Origin: Cyanobacteria bacterium SIG30
GTDB lineage: Bacteria > Cyanobacteriota > Vampirovibrionia > Gastranaerophilales > Gastranaerophilaceae
Reading direction: 5' to 3'
DNA: 64,000 nt
NCBI GenBank assembly: GCA_015152475.1
Contig: SUTW01000002.1
Span: forward strand, 124,001 to 188,000
The translations under genes and the position numbers were made by a program. Positions 9,977 through 19,484 of the stretch are shown in pieces (position 1 is the first letter of the stretch; every line of letters starts with the position of its first letter). A model generated the notes under the pieces. That model searched no databases. It was not told the origin of the DNA and was given only the letters and a program-made list of their open reading frames with translations.

Positions 9977-10995
9977 CAAAAGAATTACCTAATATAGCAG
10001 TTTTAGGCGCAACAGGCGTTGTTGGACGTGAAATTTTAAATATATTAATTGAAAATGACGTTCCATATAAAAACATTAAATTTTTAGCATCTGCAAGATC
10101 AGCGGGTTCAACAATTGAATTTAAAGGCGAAAAACATACCGTAATTGAAGCAACTCCTGAATCATTTAAAGATGTGAACATTGTTTTGGCTTCAGCAGGT
10201 GGTTCTACAAGTTTAAAATTGGCGCAAGAAGCTGTTAAATGCGGTGCTGTTTATATTGATAATTCAAGTGCTTTTAGAATGGAAAAAGATGTTCCATTGG
10301 TTATCGCAGGCGTTAATGATGAAGATTTAAAAAATCATAAAGGAATTGTTGCAAATCCAAATTGCTCAACTTCACAACTTATGCTTGTTTTAAAACCTCT
10401 TGATGAATATGCAAAAATTAAAAGACTTATTGTTTCAACTTATCAGGCGGTTTCAGGTGCTGGCCTAAAAGCAATAAACGAACTTACTGAAAATACAAAA
10501 GCACATTTAGTTGGTATGCCATATGAAAACGATGCATTTAAGTATGAAATAGCGTTTAATGTTATACCACAGATTGATATGTTCTGCGAAAATGGTTATA
10601 CTAAAGAAGAAATGAAAGTAACTAACGAAACAAGAAAAATCTTACATTTATCTGAAAATGTTCCAATAAGCTGTACTGCGGTTAGAGTTCCTGTTTACAA
10701 AGGGCATTCAGAAGCGGTTACTATTGAATTTGAAAAAGATATAACACCTGATAAAGCCCGTGAAATTCTTGAAAATGCTTGGGGTGTTGAAGTTATGGAT
10801 GATGTAGATAATTTTGTTTATCCAACACCAAGACATGCAGCAGATAAAAATCCGGTTTACGTTGGTCGCATAAGAAAATCTATTGCATTTGATAATGGTA
10901 TAGATTTGTTCTGCGTTGCCGATAATATTAGAATTGGCGCAGCTTTAAATACGGTTCGTTTAGCACAAAAAGTCATAGAAATGCAATTATATTAA
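9973..10995 (+). CDS. asd: aspartate-semialdehyde dehydrogenase
   Basis: Reduces aspartyl phosphate to aspartate semialdehyde, the shared precursor of lysine/DAP, threonine and methionine. The 340 residues carry the N-terminal NADP motif VLGATGVVGRE, the active-site Cys in NPNCST (C131), the VSGAG block and a C-terminal GRIRKS segment. The gene starts inside the dapB stop (ATGA overlap) and is followed after eleven bases by dapA with its own AAGGAGG site, so the three enzymes from aspartyl phosphate to tetrahydrodipicolinate are made together. Cytoplasmic; normal length for the family. Confidence 0.95.
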   Translation: MTKELPNIAVLGATGVVGREILNILIENDVPYKNIKFLASARSAGSTIEFKGEKHTVIEATPESFKDVNIVLASAGGSTSLKLAQEAVKCGAVYIDNSSAFRMEKDVPLVIAGVNDEDLKNHKGIVANPNCSTSQLMLVLKPLDEYAKIKRLIVSTYQAVSGAGLKAINELTENTKAHLVGMPYENDAFKYEIAFNVIPQIDMFCENGYTKEEMKVTNETRKILHLSENVPISCTAVRVPVYKGHSEAVTIEFEKDITPDKAREILENAWGVEVMDDVDNFVYPTPRHAADKNPVYVGRIRKSIAFDNGIDLFCVADNIRIGAALNTVRLAQKVIEMQLY

Positions 10996-11006
10996 GGAGG
11001 TAAGAT

Positions 11007-11909
11007 ATGTTAAGATATGACGCAGGTGAAGTAATAACAGCAATGGCTACCCCTTTTAATGAAAAAAGGGAAATTGATTACCCCAGTGTCGAAAAATTAG
11101 CTCGTCACTTAATGGAAAATGGTTCTGATGCCATTTTGATTGCAGGTACAACTGGAGAAAGCCCAACTTTAACACACGATGAAGAATTTGAATTATTTTA
11201 CACCGTTAAAGCAACTGTTTGTGGTGGATGTAAATTGATTTTTAGTTCTGGTTCAAATTCAACAAGAACTGCAGTTGATACTACTAAAAAAATGAATGAA
11301 ATTGGTGTTGACGCTCTTTTATCAGTTGTTCCATATTATAATAAACCAAACCAACAAGGTCTTATTGAACATTTTGGCGCAATTGCAAGAGCAACAGAAT
11401 TGCCTATTATTATTTATAATATTCCATCAAGAACCGGAATAAATATGACGCCTCAAACTATGGCGCATTTAGCTAAGGAATATCCTCATATTATTGGTGT
11501 TAAACAAAGTTATTTCGATATGGATACTTTAAGTGAAATTAAAGAATTGTGTCCAGAAGATTTTGTTATTTATTCAGGTGATGACAGTTTAACTTTGCCA
11601 ATGCTTTCACTTGGTGCTCATGGTGTTATTTCAGTTGCTTCACACGTTGTTGGTTCCGAAATAAAATCAATGATTAGAAACTTTAAATTAGGACAGATTA
11701 ATGCAGCAAGAAATATGCATATGACTTTGTATCCTTTATTTAAAAAATTATTTATGGCACCAAATCCAATTCCCGTAAAGGCCGTTTTATCTAGATTAAA
11801 AATTATTGAAAATTATGTAAGACGTCCTTTGTTTGAATTGAATGAAATTGAAAGAGGCGAATTGTTTGATGTTTTAAATAAAGTTTTAGATGAATTAAAA
11901 GGTCAATAA
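11007..11909 (+). CDS. dapA: 4-hydroxy-tetrahydrodipicolinate synthase
   Basis: Condenses pyruvate with aspartate semialdehyde. It is a 300-residue TIM-barrel enzyme with AGTTGESPTL near the pyruvate site, the YYNKPNQQGL block near 110-119, YNIPSRTG near 138, and Schiff-base Lys166 in GVKQSYFD. The sequence after the lysine is QSYFD rather than the more common EAS-type, a small deviation that might mark a sub-family. AAGGAGG lies six bases before the ATG. It is the last gene of dapB-asd-dapA and is followed by a bidirectional terminator. DapA activity is favoured over other aldolases of the fold by the operon context. Confidence 0.93.
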   Translation: MLRYDAGEVITAMATPFNEKREIDYPSVEKLARHLMENGSDAILIAGTTGESPTLTHDEEFELFYTVKATVCGGCKLIFSSGSNSTRTAVDTTKKMNEIGVDALLSVVPYYNKPNQQGLIEHFGAIARATELPIIIYNIPSRTGINMTPQTMAHLAKEYPHIIGVKQSYFDMDTLSEIKELCPEDFVIYSGDDSLTLPMLSLGAHGVISVASHVVGSEIKSMIRNFKLGQINAARNMHMTLYPLFKKLFMAPNPIPVKAVLSRLKIIENYVRRPLFELNEIERGELFDVLNKVLDELKGQ

Positions 11910-11923
11910 TTAAAGCTAGATAA

Positions 11924-11955
11924 TAAAAAAAGCGGGCAATTAGCCTGCTTTTTTT
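11924..11955. terminator. bidirectional terminator between dapA and ilvN
   Basis: Stem AGCGGGC / GCCTGCT (one G-T pair) around AATTA with A-run before and T-run after. It can end both the plus-strand dap operon and the minus-strand ilvBN operon. Confidence 0.85.
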
Positions 11956-11977
11956 ATGTAAAATATTTTTATCGTAT

Positions 11978-12463
11978 TTATATGCTTGCACTTTTTGACA
12001 TTGCAACTTTTCCTGAACGTACAAATTCTTTTATACCAATAGGTTTTAAAAGTTCTATAAGAGCATTGATTTGTTTTGTATCACCAATGATTTGAATTGT
12101 ATATGTTTTGTCGGTAACGTCTACAATTTTTGCGTTAGTTGCTGCAACACTTTGCATAATTTGTGCTCTTGTTTCGTCTTTTGAATGAACTTTTATAAGC
12201 GCCACTTCAATTTCTATTGCTTCTGCAACATTTAAATCCATAACTTTTAAAATAGGGATAAGTCTATTTAATTGTTTCAAGATTTGTTCTATTGCTCTAT
12301 CGTCACCATATGTCACAATTGTTACTCTTGAATATGCACTGTCCAATGTTGGTGCAACAGTCAAACTTTCAATGTTGAATCCACGCCCTGAAAAAAGGTC
12401 GACTATTCTTGAAAGTACACCAGGTTCATTTGTAACAGATATTGTTATTGTGTGATTATTCAT
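11978..12463 (-). CDS. ilvN: acetolactate synthase small (regulatory) subunit
   Basis: Regulatory subunit that activates the IlvB catalytic subunit and gives valine feedback control. The 161 residues begin with an ACT domain (ISVTNEPGVLSRIVDLFSGR, about 8-27) with the glycine-containing loop that binds the effector, followed by the usual C-terminal ALS_ss domain (about 84-158). Length matches the IlvH/IlvN long form. It lies 12 bases after the ilvB stop on the same strand, so the subunits are co-transcribed and probably made in fixed proportion. No ilvC or ilvD is next to it. Confidence 0.95.
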   Translation of the reverse strand: MNNHTITISVTNEPGVLSRIVDLFSGRGFNIESLTVAPTLDSAYSRVTIVTYGDDRAIEQILKQLNRLIPILKVMDLNVAEAIEIEVALIKVHSKDETRAQIMQSVAATNAKIVDVTDKTYTIQIIGDTKQINALIELLKPIGIKEFVRSGKVAMSKSASI

Positions 12464-12475
12464 TTTTATTCCTCT

Positions 12476-14182
12476 TTATTCGTTAGAAAGTAAAACCTCA
12501 TTTAAAGGTTTTCCAGCTAATACCCATGGATAAACCATTTCAAAACTTTCACAGATAAAATCAATAATAACTGGTACATCTGATTCCATTGCTTTTTTAA
12601 TGGCTGGGATTATTTCTTCTTCTTTTTCAACTCTGATTCCTAATGCACCATATGATTCGGCTAATTTTACAAAATCAGGAGCAGATATTTTTGTTTGTGA
12701 ATAGTGTTTGTTATATATTTTTTCTTGCCATTGGCGCACCATTCCCAAATAGCCATTGTTTATAACACAATTTATAACTTTAAAACCGTAGTCCATACAA
12801 GTTGCTAATTCTTGTATATTCATTTGTATTGAACCGTCACCTGCAATATTTAAAACTACCTTGTCTGGTCTGCTTGCGCAAGCACCCATTGCAGATGGAA
12901 AGCCAAAGCCCATTGTGCCAAGTCCACCTGATGTTATAAGGTGTCTTGGTTTATTAAATTCAAATAATTGTGCTGTCCACATTTGATGTTGTCCAACTTC
13001 TGTACAAACAATTGGGTCGTATTCTTTTGTTGTTTCATACAATGTTCTAATTACATCAACAGCACTTAGTTTATCTTTACTTCTTGATGGAAGTGCGCGT
13101 TTTTGTTTCCATTCTTCAATTTGTTCAAACCAAGCTTTTTTTTCTGCGCTGTGAATTTCTTGTTTTTTGTTTTCAAATAGTTCATTCATTTGTTGAAGAA
13201 CATTTTTGGCGTCACCAACAATTGGGACATTAACTTTTACATTTTTAGATATTGAACAAGGGTCAATATCGATATGAATAACTTGTGCGTCTTTTGCAAA
13301 ACGTTTTAAGCAACCTGTAATTCTGTCATTAAAACGTGTACCGACTGCAAAAATTACATCCGCATGCATAACTGCAAAGTTCGCCCAATAATTGCCATGC
13401 ATTCCAAGCATTCCCAAATATCTTGGGTTATTTGCAGGATAAACACCGGTTCCCATAAGCGTGTGACAAACTGGTATTTCTAGTTTTTGTGCAAGTTCAG
13501 TTAATTCTTCGTGTGCACCTGATGTTAAAACACCACCACCTGCAATTATGACTGGGCGTTCGGCGGAACATAACATTTTAAGTGCTTTTTTGATTTGTAA
13601 AGGGTGTCCAACGTATGTTGGGTTATATCCTGCAAGTTTAACTTCGTCTGGATATTTAAAAGTTGTTTTAGCGTTTATTATATCTTTTGGCAGGTCAACA
13701 ACAACGGGGCCTGGTTTTCCTGTTGTTGCAATGAAAAATGCTTCTTTTATAATTCTTGCTAAATCTTTAACATCTTTGACTAGATAATTATGTTTACAGC
13801 AAGAGCGTGTTATACCAACAATATCTGCTTCCTGAAACGCATCACCACCTATTTGGTCAGATGCAACTTGCCCTGTTAAAACAACCAATGGGTAACCATC
13901 ATAATAAGCATTTGCAATACCAGTGACCGCATTGCATGCGCCAGGACCTGATGTTACAAGCGCAACGCCGCATTTACCTGTCACCCTTGCATAACCTTCA
14001 GCTGCGTGAATCGCTGCTTGTTCATGGCGAACTAAGTAATGCTTAATTTTATCCTGCATATATAAGGCATCATAAATTGTCAGGATAACTCCACCTGGAT
14101 ATCCAAAAATTCGATCAACCCCTTCTTGTTCAAGGGATTTTAGTAATATTTCAGCGCCTGTATATAATTCCTTTTTCGACAT
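12476..14182 (-). CDS. ilvB: acetolactate synthase large (catalytic) subunit
   Basis: Thiamine-diphosphate enzyme that joins two pyruvates (or pyruvate and 2-oxobutyrate) at the entry to valine, leucine and isoleucine synthesis. The three domains are clear: N-terminal PYR domain with FGYPGGVIL and the catalytic Glu in VRHEQAAIHAAEGYAR, a central FAD-type domain (about 195-340), and the PP domain with GDGSIQMNIQELAT. I place the start at the Met of MSKKELY because GGAG lies seven bases upstream; an ATG fifteen bases earlier (14197) would contain that site. Upstream ilvA at 36.9 kb could supply 2-oxobutyrate. Confidence 0.96.
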   Translation of the reverse strand: MSKKELYTGAEILLKSLEQEGVDRIFGYPGGVILTIYDALYMQDKIKHYLVRHEQAAIHAAEGYARVTGKCGVALVTSGPGACNAVTGIANAYYDGYPLVVLTGQVASDQIGGDAFQEADIVGITRSCCKHNYLVKDVKDLARIIKEAFFIATTGKPGPVVVDLPKDIINAKTTFKYPDEVKLAGYNPTYVGHPLQIKKALKMLCSAERPVIIAGGGVLTSGAHEELTELAQKLEIPVCHTLMGTGVYPANNPRYLGMLGMHGNYWANFAVMHADVIFAVGTRFNDRITGCLKRFAKDAQVIHIDIDPCSISKNVKVNVPIVGDAKNVLQQMNELFENKKQEIHSAEKKAWFEQIEEWKQKRALPSRSKDKLSAVDVIRTLYETTKEYDPIVCTEVGQHQMWTAQLFEFNKPRHLITSGGLGTMGFGFPSAMGACASRPDKVVLNIAGDGSIQMNIQELATCMDYGFKVINCVINNGYLGMVRQWQEKIYNKHYSQTKISAPDFVKLAESYGALGIRVEKEEEIIPAIKKAMESDVPVIIDFICESFEMVYPWVLAGKPLNEVLLSNE

Positions 14183-14248
14183 AATATGCTCCAACATTCA
14201 TTTATGAAAATTATACTTAAATTTTTTATTTTTGCAAAGACTTTTAAA

Positions 14249-14662
14249 CTAATATTTGATTTGGAATGGGCATTTAGTACATCTTGCTTTTGGGTGTAAC
14301 ATTAAATTGTCTTCTAAATCGTACATTTTTGCTATTCTGACAATTAATGGTTCTGAGCAAACTGGACATTTTAATTCTTTTTCGCCATTCAGTATTCTTT
14401 CTTTAATGTCTTCAATAATATTGTCTTTGACTGTTTTAAATTCTTCTTTTATTTCATACTTTTGTATTTCGGACAATTCAAGCTTTAAACCTTTTGCAAG
14501 TTTTTGTCTTATTGTGGTTGGTAAAAACAATTCAACTCCGGATTCAATTTGTTCAATTTCGTCTAGTGTTAAATTGCATCTTTTTGCAAGCGCAAGCTGA
14601 TTTAACCCCAAGGCTTCACGTCTTTCAGCTATAAATTGTGCAAAAGATTTGTCTGTTGTCAT
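14249..14662 (-). CDS. HTH-XRE protein with C-terminal zinc ribbon
   Basis: A 137-residue protein with two parts. Residues 7-65 are a Cro/CI-type helix-turn-helix (FIAERREALGLNQLALAKRC). Residues 99-131 hold C99-x2-C102 and C128-x2-C131, a zinc ribbon of the kind that binds nucleic acid or stabilises a small fold. The combination suggests a DNA-binding regulator, or a translation- or transcription-associated factor; I know of no established name. The ATG follows the secF stop directly, so it is the third gene of secD-secF-HTH and is likely translated by coupling. Whether it regulates secretion genes is open. Confidence 0.8.
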   Translation of the reverse strand: MTTDKSFAQFIAERREALGLNQLALAKRCNLTLDEIEQIESGVELFLPTTIRQKLAKGLKLELSEIQKYEIKEEFKTVKDNIIEDIKERILNGEKELKCPVCSEPLIVRIAKMYDLEDNLMLHPKARCTKCPFQIKY

Positions 14663-15640
14663 TTAAGCTCTCTTTTGACTTCTCTTTTCTTCCCACATAT
14701 CTAAAAGGACTGTTGCAAAGAAGATACTTGAATATGTACCAATTAAAATACCTAAAATCATTGCAAGAGTGAAATCTTTAATTGTTGCACCACCAAATAA
14801 GTAAAGCGCAAGAAGAGTAAGGAGTGTTGTAAATGAAGTGTTTATACTTCTTACCATTGTCTGATTAATGCTTGCATTTATGATTTCTGTAAATGTGCTT
14901 TTCTTTGCTAAAAATCTGTTATTTTCTCTTATTCTGTCAAAAATAACGATTGTGTCGTGAGTTGAAAAACCAATGACGGTAAGAATTGCTGTTATAAATA
15001 AACCATCAATTTGAATATTAAATAATAATGACATTATTGAAAAAACACCAATTACAAACAGGGCATCATGTAGTAAAGCTAAAATTGCAATAATCGCATA
15101 ATCAAGTTTAAATCTTAAATTTAAATAAAGCACAATTCCAACAAATGCAAGAGCCAATGCTGCAAGAGAATTTTTTAAAAGTTCTTTTCCTAATGTTGGT
15201 CCTACCGATGTTGTTGAAACTAAATCTGCTTTTTCTAATTTTTTATTTAAAACATCAGTTATAACTTGTGCCGTGTTTGCACCTTCTTCAATAAAAGGTG
15301 TTGTAACAGATAAAAGATAGTTAACACCACCTTCTTCTGTTTTTAGTTCTGTGCTCATATTTTGAATAACAGGATTTTCAACTCCTGCTTTTATTAATTC
15401 ATTTCTGATGTCAGCCATTTGATCAGTTGTAATATTTGTTTTGATATCGTATTTAATGATTGTTCCACCCGTAAAATCGATACCAACTTTTATTGGCGTG
15501 TGGCTTGGGTATGTAATTATTGAATATATCATTGCAACAATACAAGGTATAAGTATTATTGCTGAAATACTTAGCCATAACCAACGTTGTTTTTTTACAT
15601 CAATTATATATTTATCTTTTAGCAAATTAGGATGTGCCAT
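14663..15640 (-). CDS. secF: protein translocase subunit SecF
   Basis: Membrane partner of SecD that uses the proton gradient to help complete Sec export. The 325 residues show the N-terminal membrane helix (about 20-42), the periplasmic P4 region with the IDFTGGTIIKYD motif near 54-65, and five C-terminal helices containing the family signature GFSTHDTIVIFDRIRENN near 223-240. AAGGAG lies upstream of the ATG. It follows secD after a 21-base gap on the same strand, the usual order, and runs straight into the HTH/zinc-ribbon gene. Confidence 0.95.
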   Translation of the reverse strand: MAHPNLLKDKYIIDVKKQRWLWLSISAIILIPCIVAMIYSIITYPSHTPIKVGIDFTGGTIIKYDIKTNITTDQMADIRNELIKAGVENPVIQNMSTELKTEEGGVNYLLSVTTPFIEEGANTAQVITDVLNKKLEKADLVSTTSVGPTLGKELLKNSLAALALAFVGIVLYLNLRFKLDYAIIAILALLHDALFVIGVFSIMSLLFNIQIDGLFITAILTVIGFSTHDTIVIFDRIRENNRFLAKKSTFTEIINASINQTMVRSINTSFTTLLTLLALYLFGGATIKDFTLAMILGILIGTYSSIFFATVLLDMWEEKRSQKRA

Positions 15641-15661
15641 TTTATTCTCCTTAAATTTTTA

Positions 15662-17002
15662 TTAATCTAAAACGCCAAACTTAGCATTTTCTTTAGTTGT
15701 TTCACTTGCTTTGTATTCATTATTTATTTCACTTGCTTTAAGACCAAATAAAGCAGGGTGTTTAAGTTCGCCTGTTCCAAATACCAAATGCATAAAGTTT
15801 CTTGTAACCGTAATTGCAGTAAACATACTAGCTATTACACCTATTGCAAGCGTTAAAGCAAAACCTTTTACAATACTTGTACCAAGCAAATAAAGGATTA
15901 TACAAGTAATAATTGTTGAAATATTTGAATCAAAAATACTTGTAAATGCTCTGTCAAAACCTGAATTAATTGCAGTAAATAAACTTCTTCCGCATCTTAA
16001 TTCTTCTTTTGTTCTTTCGAAAATTAATATGTTGGCATCAACTGCCATACCTACACTCAGGATAAAGCCTGCAATGCCTGCAAGAGTTAATGTAACTGGT
16101 ATTAATTTAAATAATGCAAACAAAATAAGCGCATAAATTAAAAGCGCAATATCTGCAATAAAGCCTGGGGCTTTATAATACATAATCATAAATAACATTA
16201 CACAACCTATACCAACAGCACCTGCAACTAAGCTTTTATTTATACTGTCTGCACCCAAAGTTGGTCCAACAGAGTTTTCTTCTATGATTTTTGCAGGAAT
16301 TGGAAGTGCACCTGCATTTAATAAATCAACCATATCTTTAACTTCTTGATATTCAAAATCGCCAGATATTTGAGCGTGACCGCCTATAATTTGGTCTTGA
16401 ACAATTGGCGCTGATTTTAATTCGCCGTTAAAGAAAATTGCCATTGGTTGCCCAATTAATTCTTTTGTAAGGGCTGCAAATTTTTTACTTCCTTCAGCAT
16501 TAAATTCTAATGAAACTATCCAGTTTCCTGCAGGGTCTGTTGCAGATAACGCTTTTTTAAGATCTTTACCTGTTAAACCAGTTGATGCCCAAGTTATATC
16601 GCCTTTTTCATTGACATTTACAGCTTTTTTAAATTCAAGTTCAGCAGTTTCGCCTATAAATTCTTTTGCTCTTTCAGGATCTGTTATGTTTGGAATTTCA
16701 ACAAGTAGTCTTTTTTCTCCAATTTTTCTAACAGATGTTTCGTTTATGCCAAGTGAATTTACTCTGCTTTCTATTGAATAAAGCAAGGAATCCATCATAT
16801 CTGGTGTTATTTTTGCAATAGTGTCTGTTGTTTGTGCTTCTAAAACAAGACTTGAGCCACCAACTAAATCAAGACCCAAAGATGCAGGCTTATTAAATAT
16901 TTTGCCCGCTTCTTGACCTTCTTTAGGAGATGTAAAAACAACACAAGCACTAAAAATTGCAATCGCCACTATAACCCAAAAAAGAATAATTTTGTTTCTC
17001 AT
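15662..17002 (-). CDS. secD: protein translocase subunit SecD
   Basis: RND-superfamily Sec accessory protein that pulls exported proteins on the outer side of the membrane. The 446 residues have an N-terminal helix, the GLDLVGGSSLVLEA signature after it, the P1 head domain, and C-terminal helices including VGMAVDANILIFERTKEE, the conserved proton-relay helix. I chose the ATG at 17002 since GGGG lies just upstream; an in-frame TTG twelve bases earlier is less likely. The C-terminal tail after the last helix is about 45 residues and hydrophilic. First gene of secD-secF-HTH. Confidence 0.95.
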   Translation of the reverse strand: MRNKIILFWVIVAIAIFSACVVFTSPKEGQEAGKIFNKPASLGLDLVGGSSLVLEAQTTDTIAKITPDMMDSLLYSIESRVNSLGINETSVRKIGEKRLLVEIPNITDPERAKEFIGETAELEFKKAVNVNEKGDITWASTGLTGKDLKKALSATDPAGNWIVSLEFNAEGSKKFAALTKELIGQPMAIFFNGELKSAPIVQDQIIGGHAQISGDFEYQEVKDMVDLLNAGALPIPAKIIEENSVGPTLGADSINKSLVAGAVGIGCVMLFMIMYYKAPGFIADIALLIYALILFALFKLIPVTLTLAGIAGFILSVGMAVDANILIFERTKEELRCGRSLFTAINSGFDRAFTSIFDSNISTIITCIILYLLGTSIVKGFALTLAIGVIASMFTAITVTRNFMHLVFGTGELKHPALFGLKASEINNEYKASETTKENAKFGVLD

Positions 17003-17079
17003 ATTTATCCCCAATTACTTTCTATTAAGTTAATTTTAACAGAAAAATAAAAAACAATCATGCCTTTTTAGGGAAAATA

Positions 17080-17088
17080 TGGTAGTAT
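17080..17088 (+). promoter_or_regulatory. extended -10 promoter, leaderless helicase gene
   Basis: TGG then TAGTAT, followed by six bases and the ATG at 17095. The predicted transcript begins at the start codon. There is no Shine-Dalgarno sequence. Confidence 0.55.
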
Positions 17089-17094
17089 TATTTT

Positions 17095-19410
17095 ATGTTT
17101 GGTTTTAATTTTGAATTAGATGATTTTCAACAAGAAGCAATTAATTTTATAAAAGAAGGTAAAAGTGTTGTTGTGTGTGCGCCAACTGGTGCCGGAAAAA
17201 CGGTTATTGCACAAAGCGCCATTCATCTGGCTCTTGAAAATAATCAAAGAATTTTTTATACAACTCCACTTAAAGCTTTATCTAACCAAAAATATTTTGA
17301 TTTTTCCAAATTATATGGGGAAGATAAAGTCGGACTTTTGACAGGCGATACATCAATAAACCGTGAAGCACAAATTGTTGTTATGACAACTGAAGTTTTT
17401 CGGAATATGCTTTATGGAACAACTTTTGGAACAGTTCGGGATAATCTTCAAGATGTTAAATATGTCGTTTTGGATGAAGTTCATTATATGAATGACGAGC
17501 AAAGGGGTACTGTCTGGGAAGAAAGTATTATTTATTGTCCAACAAATATTCAAATTATTGCTTTAAGCGCAACTGTTCAAAATTCAAAACAATTAACAGA
17601 CTGGATAAATTCTGTACATTCTAAAACGGAATTGGTTTATACGGATTTTCGACCAGTTCCTTTAAAATTTTATTATTACGATAGTTCAAAACCTTATGAT
17701 ATTTTGCCTTTGTTAACGCAAAATGGTTTGTTGAATAATAAAATTAAGCCAGAGAGCAAATATAAACATTTTAATAAGAAAAAGGCGCAAAATCCTGTTT
17801 CAAAAATCATTTCTGTTTTGAATGAAAAAGATATGTTGCCTGCGATATATTTCACTTTTTCAAGAAAAAAATGTGATGAAAATGCAAAAAAATGTTTAGG
17901 ATTAGAGCTTTTATCCAAAGACGAAAGAAAAATTGCAGAAATTGAGGTAGATAATTACATAAAAGAAAATCCGTATCTTGAAAATAATAATCAAATAGAA
18001 TTATTAAAAAATGGCGTTGCATCTCATCATGCAGGACTTTTGCCTTCTTGGAAAGTCTTAGTTGAAAGATTATTTCAAAAAGGATTAATAAAAGTTGTTT
18101 TTGCAACCGAAACACTTGCGGCTGGAATAAATATGCCAGCAAGAACAACAATCATTAGTTCAATTTCAAAACGTGGTGATAATGGACATAGGCTTTTAAC
18201 TGCGAATGAATTTTTGCAAATGTCAGGCAGAGCAGGGCGTCGCGGGATGGATAAAATAGGATATGTTGTAATTGTCGGAACTCCATTTCAGACACCACTT
18301 GAAGTTGCTGCTCTTGCAACTGCAAAATCAAATCCACTGGAAAGTAAGTTTTCGCCTTGTTATTCAATGGTTTTAAATCTTCTCCAAAGATTTACTTTGG
18401 AAGAAGCAAAGGAGCTGATTTTAAAAACTTTTGGTTATTTTTCATCAGCAGACAGGGTAACTCCTTTGATTAGAGAATATGAATTTTATGCAAAAAAAGT
18501 TGATGATATAAAAAATTATAAATGTCCTTTTGGGCATAAAAATGAAGATTTACTTGATTTTATAAAGTGGAAAAACATGTTTGTTGAATCAAGGTCTATT
18601 GTAAAGACATTAAAAAAACAGGCAGGAAAAAAAGATTTAGCGCCTGAGGCTATGCAGTTTGTTGAAAAGTCAAGAGAATACAGAGCAAATATGGAAAGAT
18701 ATCGTTGTGATAATTGTAAAGCCTATCAAAAGCATAAAAAAGAGCTGGAAATTTTTCAAAGATATCTAAAAAAGATGAATAAGGTTGAAAAAGAAATTGA
18801 ATTTCAAAAGGATATTTACTGGCAAAAATTTTTAGCACACAAAAATATTCTCGAAAGAACCGGTCATATTGAAGATAATTATCCAACACAAAAAGGTAAA
18901 ACCCCAATGGCATTAAGGGCTGAAAATGAATTGTATATTGGGGAAATTATTTTAAGAAAATTATTAGATGACCTTAACCCTGTCGAGCTTGCATCGGTTG
19001 TTTGTGCTATATCTTCTGAGGAGGTTAGAAATCAGGATGATTACAGTGCAATTCCACCTTGCAAAAATGTGAGAAAGATTTTAGGCAAAATCAAAGATGT
19101 CAGACGTGAACTTAGTTTTTTAGAGCGCGAAAATAATGTTGAAAATAATATGAATTTAAATTCACAATATTGTTCTTTAATTGAATATTGGGTGGCTTCG
19201 AATCTCGAAGATGATTCTAAAAGTGCTGAAAATTGGGACAATATGTTTACAGAAAATGATTTTTCCCAAGGTGATGTCGTAAGGGCATTCAAAAGAACTA
19301 TTGATCTTTTAAGACAAATCACAATTGTTGAGAATGTTAGTTTAAGTTTGCAGGAAAATGCAAAAATTGCAATTAAAGCAATAAATATGGAGCCTGTTAA
19401 TATAGAATAA
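17095..19410 (+). CDS. Ski2/Mtr4-like DEVH-box helicase
   Basis: A 771-residue superfamily 2 helicase of the Ski2-like group, which in cyanobacteria is thought to act on RNA. The motifs in order are: Q-like LDDFQQEAI near residue 7, Walker A APTGAGKT near 31-38, DEVHYM near 127, SATV near 157, HHAGLLP near 309, ATETLAAGINMPA near 338-350 and QMSGRAGRRGMD near 376-387. The C-terminal half holds a Lys-rich helical region and a cysteine pair (CDNCKAY) near 539. The start lacks a ribosome binding site and its -10 lies six bases before the ATG, so a leaderless message is likely. Convergent with the next gene across a shared terminator. Confidence 0.9.
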   Translation: MFGFNFELDDFQQEAINFIKEGKSVVVCAPTGAGKTVIAQSAIHLALENNQRIFYTTPLKALSNQKYFDFSKLYGEDKVGLLTGDTSINREAQIVVMTTEVFRNMLYGTTFGTVRDNLQDVKYVVLDEVHYMNDEQRGTVWEESIIYCPTNIQIIALSATVQNSKQLTDWINSVHSKTELVYTDFRPVPLKFYYYDSSKPYDILPLLTQNGLLNNKIKPESKYKHFNKKKAQNPVSKIISVLNEKDMLPAIYFTFSRKKCDENAKKCLGLELLSKDERKIAEIEVDNYIKENPYLENNNQIELLKNGVASHHAGLLPSWKVLVERLFQKGLIKVVFATETLAAGINMPARTTIISSISKRGDNGHRLLTANEFLQMSGRAGRRGMDKIGYVVIVGTPFQTPLEVAALATAKSNPLESKFSPCYSMVLNLLQRFTLEEAKELILKTFGYFSSADRVTPLIREYEFYAKKVDDIKNYKCPFGHKNEDLLDFIKWKNMFVESRSIVKTLKKQAGKKDLAPEAMQFVEKSREYRANMERYRCDNCKAYQKHKKELEIFQRYLKKMNKVEKEIEFQKDIYWQKFLAHKNILERTGHIEDNYPTQKGKTPMALRAENELYIGEIILRKLLDDLNPVELASVVCAISSEEVRNQDDYSAIPPCKNVRKILGKIKDVRRELSFLERENNVENNMNLNSQYCSLIEYWVASNLEDDSKSAENWDNMFTENDFSQGDVVRAFKRTIDLLRQITIVENVSLSLQENAKIAIKAINMEPVNIE

Positions 19411-19430
19411 AAACAATAAATTTTGCAAAT

Positions 19431-19466
19431 AAAAAAACCTAAAAAGTTGTACTTTTTAGGTTTTTT
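19431..19466. terminator. bidirectional terminator
   Basis: Perfect long stem (AACCTAAAAAG / CTTTTTAGGTT) with a five-base loop and A/T flanks, between the convergent helicase and nucleotidyltransferase-like genes. Confidence 0.9.
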
Positions 19467-19484
19467 AATATCGCTTCTTGTTTA

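Noticed and set aside
14183-14197. ilvB start at the upstream ATG
   Set aside because: The GGAG ribosome binding site lies between this ATG and the next one, so the downstream ATG (14182) is used.
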